From: Candidatus Hydrogenedentes bacterium UBA2224
Lineage (GTDB): Bacteria; Hydrogenedentota; Hydrogenedentia; Hydrogenedentales; SLHB01
Reading direction: 5' to 3'
Assembly (NCBI GenBank): GCA_002348185.1
Contig: DDYW01000006.1
Coordinates: 3,586 to 38,150 of the forward strand
Length of the DNA: 34,565 nt
A program made the position numbers and the translations under genes. Shown one piece after another: positions 1 through 7,879 of this stretch (the first letter of the stretch is position 1; every line of letters starts with the position of its first letter). The notes beneath the pieces were generated by a model. That model saw only the letters and a program-made list of their open reading frames with translations. It was not told where the DNA came from and searched no databases.

Positions 1-917
1 GGGTGCGCCCGCCTGTCTGGGGTCTCAGCCGCGATTCCGCCGGCATGGCCATCCGCTTCCTGACCAATTCGCCCGCGATCTCCGCGCGCTGGGTCCTCCG
101 CGACGAAACCCTCGCCATGCCGCACATGCCCGCCACGGGCGTCAGCGGGCTCGACCTCTACGTGAAACTCGCGGACCGCTGGGTCTGGCTCGCCAACGGC
201 CGCCCCTCACAGGCGACCATGCAGGCCAGCCTGGCCACGGGCATCCCGGAAGGCATGCACGAATACCTCCTCTACCTGCCGCTCTACAACGGCGTTTCCA
301 GCGTCCATATCGGCATCCATCCGGACGCGGTCCTGGCCGCGCCGCCCGAACGGCCCGAAACCACCCGCAAACCCATCCTGTTCTGGGGCACTTCCATCAC
401 CCAGGGCGGCTGCGCGTCCCGCCCCGGCATGGCCTACCCGGCCATTGTTGGCCGCATGATGGACCGCCCAACCATCAATCTCGGATTCTCGGGCAACGGA
501 CAGATGGAACCCGAGATGGCCGCGTTCATCGCCGAGCTTGATGCGGAGGCATTCGTCCTCGACTGCTGTCCCAACCTCGGCCCCGAGGACATCGCCGCGC
601 GCACCGAACCCGTTGTCAAGACCCTCCGTGAAGCCCATCCAAACACTCCCATCGTCCTCATGGAAAACATCATCTATCAGAAGAGCTACTTCCTGCCGGA
701 CGTGCGCGCGTCGTATGAAGCAAAAAATGCCGCACTGAAAGCAGCGTACGAGCGCCTGGCCGCCGCGGGCGTTACGAACCTGCACTACATCCCGTGCGAC
801 ACCCTGCTCGGCGACGACGCGGAGGCCACCGTCGACGGTACCCACGCCACGGACCTGGGATTCCTGCGCATGGCACAGACCATCACCCCGGTCCTCAACA
901 CCCTGGTGAGCAGATAG
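1..917 (+). CDS. SGNH/GDSL-family hydrolase, 5'-truncated by window edge
   Basis: The reading frame is open to the window edge, so the true N-terminus lies upstream; about 304 residues are visible from position 3. The first ~110 residues look like the beta-rich N-terminal domain of bacterial two-domain SGNH hydrolases (VWGLSRDSAG, SGLDLY). The catalytic domain follows, with block I GTSITQGG (Ser131 in the visible numbering), a Gly/Asn block GFSGNG near 161-166, and block V VDGTHATD (Asp278, His281). Family members are serine esterases or acetylesterases, often acting on carbohydrate esters; the substrate cannot be read here. The export signal, if any, would be in the missing part. The next gene starts 39 bases after the stop on the same strand, so the two may be co-transcribed. 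Family assignment is confident, substrate unknown. Confidence 0.85.
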   Translation, partial: VRPPVWGLSRDSAGMAIRFLTNSPAISARWVLRDETLAMPHMPATGVSGLDLYVKLADRWVWLANGRPSQATMQASLATGIPEGMHEYLLYLPLYNGVSSVHIGIHPDAVLAAPPERPETTRKPILFWGTSITQGGCASRPGMAYPAIVGRMMDRPTINLGFSGNGQMEPEMAAFIAELDAEAFVLDCCPNLGPEDIAARTEPVVKTLREAHPNTPIVLMENIIYQKSYFLPDVRASYEAKNAALKAAYERLAAAGVTNLHYIPCDTLLGDDAEATVDGTHATDLGFLRMAQTITPVLNTLVSR

Positions 918-955
918 GCGCCGCCGGGGCGCCGGCCGCGAGAGGGCTTTGCATC

Positions 956-2152
956 ATGCTGAACGAACTCGAACTCTTCCGGGTCCGCATCGGCCTCCTT
1001 CAGGTGTTCCTGAACGAGCGCCAGTACGACGGCATTCTCCTGTCGCGCGCCGACAATTTCGCGATGGCCACGGCAGGCAAGCGAAACTACGTGTCCCTGT
1101 GCTCCGACCTGGGCGCCAGTTCCCTCTTCGTCTCGCGGACCGGCGACACCTGTTTCGTCGGCAACAATATCGAGGAAACCCGCGTCATCGCCGAGGAATT
1201 GCGTACCTGCGGATGCGAGATCCGCAAGTTCATGTGGTTCGAAGACTCCGCTTCCGCCCTCGTGCAACGCGAATTCTCGGGAACCATCGTTTCGGACGAC
1301 GGCAGCCTCGGCAAGAACGTCAACGGCGAAATGGCCTGCGTGCGCTCCCTGTTGACCGTCAATGAACTCGAAAAATACCGGCATCTCGGCAAACTCGCCG
1401 CGGAAACCATCACCACCGCCGTTGAAGGCGCCGAGTCCGGCATGGCCGAAGCCGACGTCGCCGCCATCCTCATCGGCGAAGGCGCCAAACGCCGCTGCCA
1501 GGTCCCCATCGCACTGATCGCCGCCGACCGCCGCATCACCAAGTTCCGCCACCCCCTCCCCTCCGTCGCGCCCCTGCTCCCCGACAAAATGCGCGAGGTC
1601 CAGGTGCGCGGCTACGTCATGATTGTCCTCTCGCTCCTGAAAGAAGGGCTCGTGGCTTCCGTCACCCGGTTCAAACGCGTGGGCGACCTGCCCGACCGCA
1701 TTCCCTCCGCCTACAACCGCATCTGCGGCGTCGACGCGCTGCTGTATGAGGCCACCGAACCCGGGAAAACCCTCGGCCAGGTCTTCGCGGACTGCCAGCA
1801 GGCCTACGGCGACATGCACTTCTCGCCCACCGAATGGCACAATCACCACCAAGGCGGCGCCACCGGGTATGCCGGCCGTACCTGCAAAGCCTCCCCCAAC
1901 GAGCCGTTCCCCATCCTCGACACGTCCTGGGAACGCAAGGTTCGCGACATCACGGGCATCGACGTGGCATTCGGTCAGGCATTCGCCTGGAACCCCTCCG
2001 CGCCCGGCGTCAAATCCGAGGACACCTTCCTCCTCCTGCCCGACGGAACGAAGGAGATCATTACGCGCACGCCAGCGCTCCCCCGCGTCGACCTGACCGC
2101 GGTGCTCAGCCGGAAGACCGACGTGGTCAAGAGTGGCATCGCCGAACCCTGA
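956..2152 (+). CDS. M24-like (creatinase/Xaa-Pro peptidase fold) protein with degenerate metal site
   Basis: This 398-residue protein has the two-domain layout of creatinase/aminopeptidase P proteins: an N-terminal creatinase-like domain (about 1-135) and a C-terminal pita-bread domain (about 140-370). Conserved features include FRHPLP (His199), EWHNHHQGG (His295, His297, His298) and GVKSEDT (Glu355). The stretch GYVMIVLSLLKEG, where metallopeptidases carry the first metal-binding aspartates, has none, so a classic dinuclear metal site seems absent. That fits a creatinase-type hydrolase or a non-peptidase better than a true Xaa-Pro peptidase. The start ATG at 956 follows GAGAGGG about ten bases upstream; the longer frame from 794 overlaps the preceding hydrolase and lacks such support. 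It is convergent with the carotenoid operon, with a 40-base gap. Fold confident, activity uncertain. Confidence 0.8.
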   Translation: MLNELELFRVRIGLLQVFLNERQYDGILLSRADNFAMATAGKRNYVSLCSDLGASSLFVSRTGDTCFVGNNIEETRVIAEELRTCGCEIRKFMWFEDSASALVQREFSGTIVSDDGSLGKNVNGEMACVRSLLTVNELEKYRHLGKLAAETITTAVEGAESGMAEADVAAILIGEGAKRRCQVPIALIAADRRITKFRHPLPSVAPLLPDKMREVQVRGYVMIVLSLLKEGLVASVTRFKRVGDLPDRIPSAYNRICGVDALLYEATEPGKTLGQVFADCQQAYGDMHFSPTEWHNHHQGGATGYAGRTCKASPNEPFPILDTSWERKVRDITGIDVAFGQAFAWNPSAPGVKSEDTFLLLPDGTKEIITRTPALPRVDLTAVLSRKTDVVKSGIAEP

Positions 2153-2192
2153 ACGCGAAAAAGCCTTCGGCCGTACAGGCCCCTCTGACAGC

Positions 2193-2972
2193 CTACCGGA
2201 ACGACCCGGAAGCTCCCGGCGGCCGCACCGCACCGGGAGAAGCATCAGGCGGACGGCTCCCGCCGCGCGCGAGGAGCCCATGGGCCGCGCACAGCGCCAG
2301 CCCCAGCACACCGGGCACAATCAAGCCTCGCGCCCAGGCAACAACGGTGAAGAACAGCACCAGGCTGAGCCCGATACAGAGCACGTGCCAGGAAGCCGGT
2401 TCGCGGCGCCCCACCGCCAGCAACACGCCGAAGACCACCATCCCCACGCCAAACCACCCCGCGAAATTGCTGAACGGAATGCCGTAGTACCCGCCCGCAT
2501 GCTCCCATCGCCAGAGATGCATCGCGCCCACGGCCACGGGATCCAGCACCAGATCGATCGCCGTCAACCCCGTCGCGCCGGCAAGCGCATGCGTCACCGG
2601 GGACCATGCATATCGCCGAAACAAGCCGTCCAGATACCCCGCCAGCACCGCCCATGCGCAGATCATCACCAATGGCACGCGAAACAACAAAGGCGCGAAC
2701 CTCTCCGTGTACGCATACTCCCCGAACGGCACGCCCGTCCAGACTCCCGCGACCTCCGCCGCGAACCCCACCAGTCCCGCGCCCAGCAGGGCCGCACGGT
2801 ACCGCCACGGCGAATACCACACCGCCAATCCCCCCGCCAGAGCCATGAACACCGGCCCGGCCCACCGCATGTGCGCAGGCGGTTCCCCCAGAAACGCGTA
2901 GGACACCACCCCGCCCATCCACAGGACGGCATACAGACTCAGCAGCAGCACTCCCAGGACTCTATCCTTCAT
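2193..2972 (-). CDS. cruF: CruF-like carotenoid hydratase (DUF422 membrane protein)
   Basis: This 259-residue integral membrane protein has about seven hydrophobic segments. It carries the conserved landmarks of the CruF/DUF422 family: GFAAEVAGVWTGVPFGEYAYT near residues 70-90, a VPLVMICAW helix, an LDPVA motif, and GGYYGIPFSNFAGW near 165-178. In cyanobacteria and Deinococcus, CruF adds water across the psi end of carotenes (1',2'-hydration), creating the tertiary hydroxyl of myxoxanthophyll-type and deinoxanthin-type carotenoids. It is the last gene of the six-gene carotenoid operon. Its ATG at 2972 lies 11 bases inside the upstream desaturase gene, so translation is probably coupled. Longer starts (to 3050) read through the desaturase and would add a basic, Cys-rich shadow sequence, so I rejected them. 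Family assignment is strong; the exact substrate is inferred from the cluster. Confidence 0.85.
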   Translation of the reverse strand: MKDRVLGVLLLSLYAVLWMGGVVSYAFLGEPPAHMRWAGPVFMALAGGLAVWYSPWRYRAALLGAGLVGFAAEVAGVWTGVPFGEYAYTERFAPLLFRVPLVMICAWAVLAGYLDGLFRRYAWSPVTHALAGATGLTAIDLVLDPVAVGAMHLWRWEHAGGYYGIPFSNFAGWFGVGMVVFGVLLAVGRREPASWHVLCIGLSLVLFFTVVAWARGLIVPGVLGLALCAAHGLLARGGSRPPDASPGAVRPPGASGSFR

Positions 2973-4428
2973 GGCGGGTGATCTGCTCCTCCACGATCTT
3001 CGCCGACAGCAGCACCATGGGCGTACCGCCGCCCGGGTGCGCGCTGCCACCCACGCAATACAGCCCCGCGCAGCCCCGGTACCGGTTGGCCGGCCGGAAG
3101 AACGCTTTGCGCCAGCCGTGCGAGTGGGGCCCGTAAATCGCGCCGCCTGGCATCCCGAAACGGTCCGACAGGGTTTGAGGCGTCACCGCGTGTTCCACGA
3201 CAATATCCCCCTGGAGGTCCGGAAATCCGGAAGCGCGGAGCCGCTCGAACATGCTGTTCCGCGCCGCACCCAGGCGCCCGGCATCCCACGCTTCCCCCGT
3301 GGCCGGAGCGTTGACCATGAGATACAGGGTTTCCATCCCGGCCGGCGCCACCGACGGATCGGTCCGGCTGGGCACATTGACGTACACCGTCGGATCCTCG
3401 GGCACCCGGCGTTCGTCAAACAACTGCCGGAACTCTTCCGCGTAATCCCGCGAGAAGTAGACGTTGTGATGCGCCAGGCCCTCCAACCGCCGCTTCACGC
3501 CCACCAGCAGCACCAGTCCCGACAGCGAGCGGTCGTCCACCGGCATCTCCGCCGCGCCTGCGCCCAGAAGGCCGGCCGTCCGGCTGGTGTCGCCATTCAT
3601 GATCACGACGTCGGCGGCAAGGCGTTCTCCTCCCCGCAACAGCACGCCCGACGCCCGGCCGCCGCGGGTGTCGATGCGTTCCACGGGCGAATCCGCGCGC
3701 AGCGCGACGCCGCGCGCTTCCAGCAACCCGCACAGCGCTTCCACCAGGCGGTACAGCCCTCCGCGGATGTACCAGGCCCCAAACACAAACTCAATAAAGG
3801 GAATAATGGCGAGGGTCGCCGGGCTGCGGTACGGCGACGACCCCACGTAGGTCGGGTACCGCCCATAGAGCTGCCGCAGCTCCGCGCTGCGGAAGTACGC
3901 GTTCACGGTCTTCTGGTAGTTGCCCCAGCCGCGCAACACCGGCGCGTGTCGCAACGCCCCTAGGCCCTTCCAGTCCGGAGGATCGCTGATTGGCCGCCGT
4001 AGAAACGTGTCTTTCGACAACGCGTAGATGCGCGCGCCCAGATGCATGAACTCGAAAAAACCCCGGTCGCTTCCCTCCAGACCGCGGATGACCGGCAGCA
4101 GCTCCGGCATCGACGTGCTGTAAGGAAATGCCGTGCCGTCCGGATACACGTACCGCGCCACGGGCGCAAGCGCCGCCGTTTCCAGATAGTCCTGCATCCG
4201 GACGCCCGCGAACGCGAACAACTCCTCAAATACCCAGGGCATCGTGATCAGCGACGGGCCCGTGTCAAACTCGAACCCCGCCGCCGACCACCGGTTCATC
4301 TTGCCGCCAAACGAGGCTCCTTGCTCGCAGACCGTCACCCGCCAGCCGCGCACCGCCAGCCGCAGCGCGGTCGACAGGCCGCCCAGACCGCCGCCGAGCA
4401 CCACCGCATGCCGCGTGTTCCTGCTCAC
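2962..4428 (-). CDS. CrtI/CrtD-family carotenoid desaturase (second copy)
   Basis: This 488-residue FAD-dependent carotenoid desaturase or oxidoreductase has an N-terminal dinucleotide-binding fold with GGGLGG at residues 12-17, followed by FDTGPSLITMPW. Its C-terminal FAD signature reads GGSAHPGGGTPMVLLSAK, which is standard for CrtI/CrtD. The start is a GTG at 4428 that overlaps the glycosyltransferase stop as GTGA. The much longer open frame to 5760 runs antisense-like through the glycosyltransferase and is not real. It is clearly a paralogue, not a fragment, of the desaturase at 6324-7844. With a CruF-like gene next to it, a CrtD-like C-3',4' desaturation of a hydroxylated acyclic end group is the most economical role. 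A 4,4'-oxidase or isomerase role in the same family cannot be excluded. Confidence 0.85.
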   Translation of the reverse strand: MSRNTRHAVVLGGGLGGLSTALRLAVRGWRVTVCEQGASFGGKMNRWSAAGFEFDTGPSLITMPWVFEELFAFAGVRMQDYLETAALAPVARYVYPDGTAFPYSTSMPELLPVIRGLEGSDRGFFEFMHLGARIYALSKDTFLRRPISDPPDWKGLGALRHAPVLRGWGNYQKTVNAYFRSAELRQLYGRYPTYVGSSPYRSPATLAIIPFIEFVFGAWYIRGGLYRLVEALCGLLEARGVALRADSPVERIDTRGGRASGVLLRGGERLAADVVIMNGDTSRTAGLLGAGAAEMPVDDRSLSGLVLLVGVKRRLEGLAHHNVYFSRDYAEEFRQLFDERRVPEDPTVYVNVPSRTDPSVAPAGMETLYLMVNAPATGEAWDAGRLGAARNSMFERLRASGFPDLQGDIVVEHAVTPQTLSDRFGMPGGAIYGPHSHGWRKAFFRPANRYRGCAGLYCVGGSAHPGGGTPMVLLSAKIVEEQITRHEG

Positions 4429-5561
4429 CGCTTCTCCCCCGGCGCGCCCGTATGGTAGCGCCGTCCTTTCCATTCCACGCCGCGGCCGGAACGGCACCGC
4501 CGCCAGGACGACACGCCCAGCCCCAGAAGCATCGCCTCCGCCACGGGATGACACAGGCTCGACCACCAGGGGTGCCCGAACCGAACGCCCATAACGGCGC
4601 GCATCGCCAACACCATCGCCGCGGCCGCCGCCCAGACCGGCCACGCCCCGCCCGTCAGCAAGGCCACGGGAATCATCAGAAAAGGCAACAGAAAACACGC
4701 AAAATGAAACAGCATGAACAGCCCAAAACTCCGCGTGCGCCGGAACGCCGGATAGAAGTTCTTCAGAAACCCCCGCCAGATTTCCCCCAGCTCCGCATAC
4801 ATGCGCACACGGACCACGTCCTGCCCGTCCAGGCACAGGCTGCGTTGCCCGCGCGCGCGCCACAACCGCGCGAGACACGTGTCCTCGAAGAGCTCGTGAC
4901 GCACCGCCGCATGCCCGCCCACCGCCGCATAAACCTCCCGGTGCGCCAGAATGCACGCCCCGTGGGCCAGGCCCATCGAGGGATCGTTTTGCGATAGGGA
5001 GAGCGGCGCGGGAAACAACGTGAACACGCTGAAACCCAGCATCGGCATCAGCACCCGCTCCCAGAACGTCTGACACTCGAGACCCGGCCAGCATGACAGA
5101 AACGTAGCAGCCCGCGCGGCCGCTTCGTTCGCCATCCGCGCTACCGCGTCCCCGCCCAGCACCGTATCCGCGTCCAGAAACAGCAGCCAGTCCGAAACGG
5201 CCTGTTCCGCCAGTTGCGCGCACGCGAACGGTTTGCCGCACCATCCTTCGGGCAGGGCGATGCCCGGCAACACGCGCACCCGCGGGTCGCGTTCCCCGAA
5301 GTGCCGCACCAGTTCCGCCGTGCCGTCGGTCGAGTGGTCGTCGTACACCAGCACTTCGGCGGCAACCGCCCCCTGGCGCAGAACCGATTCCAGACACGGC
5401 CCCAACCGCTCCGCTTCGTTCCGGGCGGGGATCAGCACCGACACCGGCCCCGGCTCGCCACCTTCGAACGGGCGCACCCCCGGCCACAACGTCATGTTCA
5501 GCACGACCGTGATCAGCACGAGCGTGCACAGCGCCAGGACAACGATGGCGAGCGCGGTCAT
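4425..5561 (-). CDS. GT2 family glycosyltransferase, carotenoid-type (CruG/CrtQ-like)
   Basis: This 378-residue membrane-bound family 2 glycosyltransferase starts with a hydrophobic segment (about 4-25). The GT-A domain follows: VSVLIPARNEAERL (40-53), Asp74-Asp75 in YDDHSTDGT, the DXD-like LDADT (Asp130, Asp132) and the catalytic-base motif FEDTCLARL (Glu226, Asp227). Two or three C-terminal membrane segments (about 278-350) end the protein. This architecture matches carotenoid glycosyltransferases such as CruG and staphylococcal CrtQ. In this operon it would attach a sugar to the hydroxyl made by the CruF-like enzyme, or to a carboxyl group if the carotenoid is oxidised. Its ATG overlaps the upstream hydrolase stop (ATGA at 5558-5561) and its stop overlaps the next GTG, which argues for translational coupling. 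The sugar donor cannot be inferred. Confidence 0.85.
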   Translation of the reverse strand: MTALAIVVLALCTLVLITVVLNMTLWPGVRPFEGGEPGPVSVLIPARNEAERLGPCLESVLRQGAVAAEVLVYDDHSTDGTAELVRHFGERDPRVRVLPGIALPEGWCGKPFACAQLAEQAVSDWLLFLDADTVLGGDAVARMANEAAARAATFLSCWPGLECQTFWERVLMPMLGFSVFTLFPAPLSLSQNDPSMGLAHGACILAHREVYAAVGGHAAVRHELFEDTCLARLWRARGQRSLCLDGQDVVRVRMYAELGEIWRGFLKNFYPAFRRTRSFGLFMLFHFACFLLPFLMIPVALLTGGAWPVWAAAAAMVLAMRAVMGVRFGHPWWSSLCHPVAEAMLLGLGVSSWRRCRSGRGVEWKGRRYHTGAPGEKR

Positions 5562-6343
5562 GGGGCGGACCCATCCGCGCCGGCTGACGCGCGGTGGCCC
5601 GCGGCTCCGAAAAGAATCTCCGCAAGCTGCGCGGTCGCTTCGCGAATCGGCTCATGCCCCGCCCCCCGCAACTCGTGAATGCGCGCCTGCGGAAACACCT
5701 CGCGCCAGATCGCCAGCGACCGTCGCACCGCCCGAAACGTCCGTTCCCCGTGAAACACATCCACGTTTGCGCACAGGCCCCGGAAACGCGCGCTGTCCGC
5801 CAGCGAAACCATCAGGCACAGGTAGCGGTACACCGTCTCGTGGTCCACATGCACAAACGCCGCGGTCAAATCCGTGTCGGGCCGGCGCCGCTTCCGCAGG
5901 GCGCTGTTCGTGAGGAACCGGCCCAGCGGATTGGCGAAGGTCGAGTAATACGCGTTACGGCCGAACGCGCCCCGCGTGAACAGACGGAAATACCACGGAC
6001 AGTAACCGAACGGATCGATCAGCGCCACCCGGCGCACCTTCAGACCGTATACGCGAAGCGTTTCCAGTCCGAACTGCGCCCCTCCGCAGTTGCACACCAG
6101 GGTGATGTCTTCCCCCGGCGCCTGACCGAGCGCCTCGGCAATGCTCGCGAGCACGGGTTCCAGGGTCAGCCCGGACGGCCGTTCGGAGGCCCCATAGCCC
6201 GGAAGGTCCATTGCGTAAAACGCCGCGTCCGACGGCAGGTAGTCGTACAGCCGCCGGAAGGTCCGCACGTTGCCCGCCCAGCCGTGCACCCCCACAAACG
6301 CGCGCGGGCCGTCTCCTGTTCGTTCAACCTTCACGCGCCACAA
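5558..6343 (-). CDS. Alpha/beta hydrolase with cysteine at the nucleophile position, in carotenoid operon
   Basis: This 261-residue alpha/beta-hydrolase-fold protein shows the oxyanion strand-turn GVHGWAG (18-24), MDLPGYGAS (45-53) and a C-terminal catalytic-type His230 in RGAGHEP. The nucleophile elbow, usually G-x-S-x-G, reads C84-N-C86-G-G. Cysteine therefore replaces serine, and the first glycine is also lost. The acid residue after strand 6 is unclear: Glu200 in FHGERT is the nearest candidate. Cys-His-acid alpha/beta hydrolases are known (dienelactone hydrolase), as are hydrolase-fold acyltransferases. It is embedded in the carotenoid operon: the stop overlaps the glycosyltransferase start by four bases, and the start sits 20 bases inside the first desaturase gene. 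That suggests action on the carotenoid or its acyl or glycosyl decoration, but no specific reaction can be assigned. Confidence 0.75.
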   Translation of the reverse strand: MWRVKVERTGDGPRAFVGVHGWAGNVRTFRRLYDYLPSDAAFYAMDLPGYGASERPSGLTLEPVLASIAEALGQAPGEDITLVCNCGGAQFGLETLRVYGLKVRRVALIDPFGYCPWYFRLFTRGAFGRNAYYSTFANPLGRFLTNSALRKRRRPDTDLTAAFVHVDHETVYRYLCLMVSLADSARFRGLCANVDVFHGERTFRAVRRSLAIWREVFPQARIHELRGAGHEPIREATAQLAEILFGAAGHRASAGADGSAP

Positions 6344-7844
6344 TCCTCTCCGCGGTAAGCTTCCCGCTCAAGATCACCATCGGCATTCCCGTGCCCGGCG
6401 TCGTGCTCGCCCCTGTGTAGTACATCCCGCGCAGCTCACGGGCGTAGTTTCGCGCACGGAACGGCCCGACCTGAAACAGCGTGTGCGCCGCGCCAAACCC
6501 CGAGCCCTCGTGCAACCCGAACCGGTCCCGCCAGTCGCGCGGCGTGTACACGTGCTCGACCGCGATCCGGTCCGCCGTCAGGTCGCAACCGTGGCGCCCC
6601 AGCCGTTCCAGTACCCGGGCCTTGATCTCCGCGGTAACCTGCTCCCAATCCACGTCGCCCATCCGGTGGAGCAGCGGCACCGGCACGAGCACAAACACCG
6701 TCGTCCCGCCGGCAGGGGCCAGCGTGGGATCCGTCGCCGAAGCCACGCTTACGTAGAACGGCAGTCCGCGCGGTATCCCCGTGCCGCGGATCAGATCACG
6801 AAAGGCGGCGCGGTATTCCTCCGGCAGGAAGATGGTGTGATGTCCCAGCCCCCGGACCGCTCCCCGCACGCCCCAGTAAAACGTCAGCACGCCCGGCGTC
6901 ATCCGCACCCGGGCATTCTTTCGCCGCCGCCGGTCCAGAAGACGTTCATGGCCCAGGAGCTGCGCATCCGTCACGGGCACATCCACGTTCGAGACCACAA
7001 GAGAAAACGCATCGACATCGCCCCCGGCGCGTCGCACTCCCTTGACCGCGCCGCCGCCCGTCTCAATTCGTTCGACGCGGGCGCCGGTCAGGATCTCGAC
7101 CCCCAGATCCCGCGCCAGACGTTCCACCCCCTCGACCAGCCCGTAGATGCCCCCGCGCGGCAGCCAGAGACCGTAGGCAAGCTCTCCGTACGGCAGGATC
7201 GAAAACACGCCCGGAAGTTCAAACGGCGAGCCGCCCAGGTACATCCCGTACGAGCCGAAGGCTTCCCGGATGTGCCGGCTGCGGAAGAAACGTCCGAGCT
7301 CCCCGTACAGCGACCGCCAGACGCTCAGGCGTTTCAGCTCGCGCATCCGCAGCGACGCGAACCACACAAGCGGATTGTCCACATTGCGCGAAACCAGTTT
7401 CGCGAAGGCCAGATCGTACTTCGCCCCCGCGTCAGAGAGAAAACGCATCAACCCCGGGGCGACATCACGCTCGACCGGTTCCAGCGACGCTGCCAGGGCC
7501 GCCAGGTCGCTCGAAAGCGCAAACCGCGTGCCGTTGGGCCACTGGAATGCCACGCCGGGCTCAACCGGCAACAGCTCGACGTAGTCCTCCAACCGCGCGC
7601 CCGCGGCGCGGAACAACTCGTCAAACACCCACGGATAATTGAGCAGGCTGGGCCCCGTGTCAAACCGGAATCCATCGGTTTCAATCCGGTTCGCCCGCCC
7701 GCCCACACGCGTATTCGCCTCATATACGCGAACGGAATAGCCCGCCACGCGCAAGTGAATCGCCGCGCTCAATCCCCCGAGACCGCCGCCCGCCACCGCG
7801 ACCGGCACAGAGGCTCCGCTATGTTGACTGCGTCGTATCAGCAT
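6324..7844 (-). CDS. crtI: CrtI-family phytoene/carotenoid desaturase (first copy)
   Basis: This 506-residue FAD-dependent desaturase has the Rossmann motif GGGLGG near residues 19-24, then VYEANTRVGGRANR and FDTGPSLLNYPWVFDELF, all typical of bacterial CrtI. The C-terminal signature is GASTTPGTGMPMVILSGK. It sits directly after phytoene synthase and so most likely converts phytoene stepwise to neurosporene or lycopene at the membrane. I chose the ATG at 7844, 35 bases after the phytoene synthase stop, with GGACGG upstream. An in-frame GTG at 7874 is possible but would add only ten residues before the nucleotide-binding strand. The 3' end overlaps the hydrolase gene by 20 bases. Which CrtI copy performs the first desaturations is inferred from gene order only. 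Confidence 0.87.
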   Translation of the reverse strand: MLIRRSQHSGASVPVAVAGGGLGGLSAAIHLRVAGYSVRVYEANTRVGGRANRIETDGFRFDTGPSLLNYPWVFDELFRAAGARLEDYVELLPVEPGVAFQWPNGTRFALSSDLAALAASLEPVERDVAPGLMRFLSDAGAKYDLAFAKLVSRNVDNPLVWFASLRMRELKRLSVWRSLYGELGRFFRSRHIREAFGSYGMYLGGSPFELPGVFSILPYGELAYGLWLPRGGIYGLVEGVERLARDLGVEILTGARVERIETGGGAVKGVRRAGGDVDAFSLVVSNVDVPVTDAQLLGHERLLDRRRRKNARVRMTPGVLTFYWGVRGAVRGLGHHTIFLPEEYRAAFRDLIRGTGIPRGLPFYVSVASATDPTLAPAGGTTVFVLVPVPLLHRMGDVDWEQVTAEIKARVLERLGRHGCDLTADRIAVEHVYTPRDWRDRFGLHEGSGFGAAHTLFQVGPFRARNYARELRGMYYTGASTTPGTGMPMVILSGKLTAERIVAREG

Positions 7845-7879
7845 ATCTGGTGGGCCGTCCGGTGGCGCGATCACGGCCT

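Noticed and set aside
785..2320. Long open frame on the minus strand opposite the M24-like gene
   Set aside because: It is a Gly/Val/Asp-rich codon-bias shadow with no domain, and the plus-strand gene has conserved motifs.
2962..5760. A single 932-codon open frame covering the second desaturase
   Set aside because: The N-terminal half is low-complexity Arg/Gly shadow of the glycosyltransferase and hydrolase in another frame. The FAD motif begins right after the GTG at 4428 that overlaps the glycosyltransferase stop.
6324..7844. The two crtI-like genes as fragments of one broken gene
   Set aside because: Each has its own FAD N-terminus and C-terminal signature and full length, so they are paralogues.
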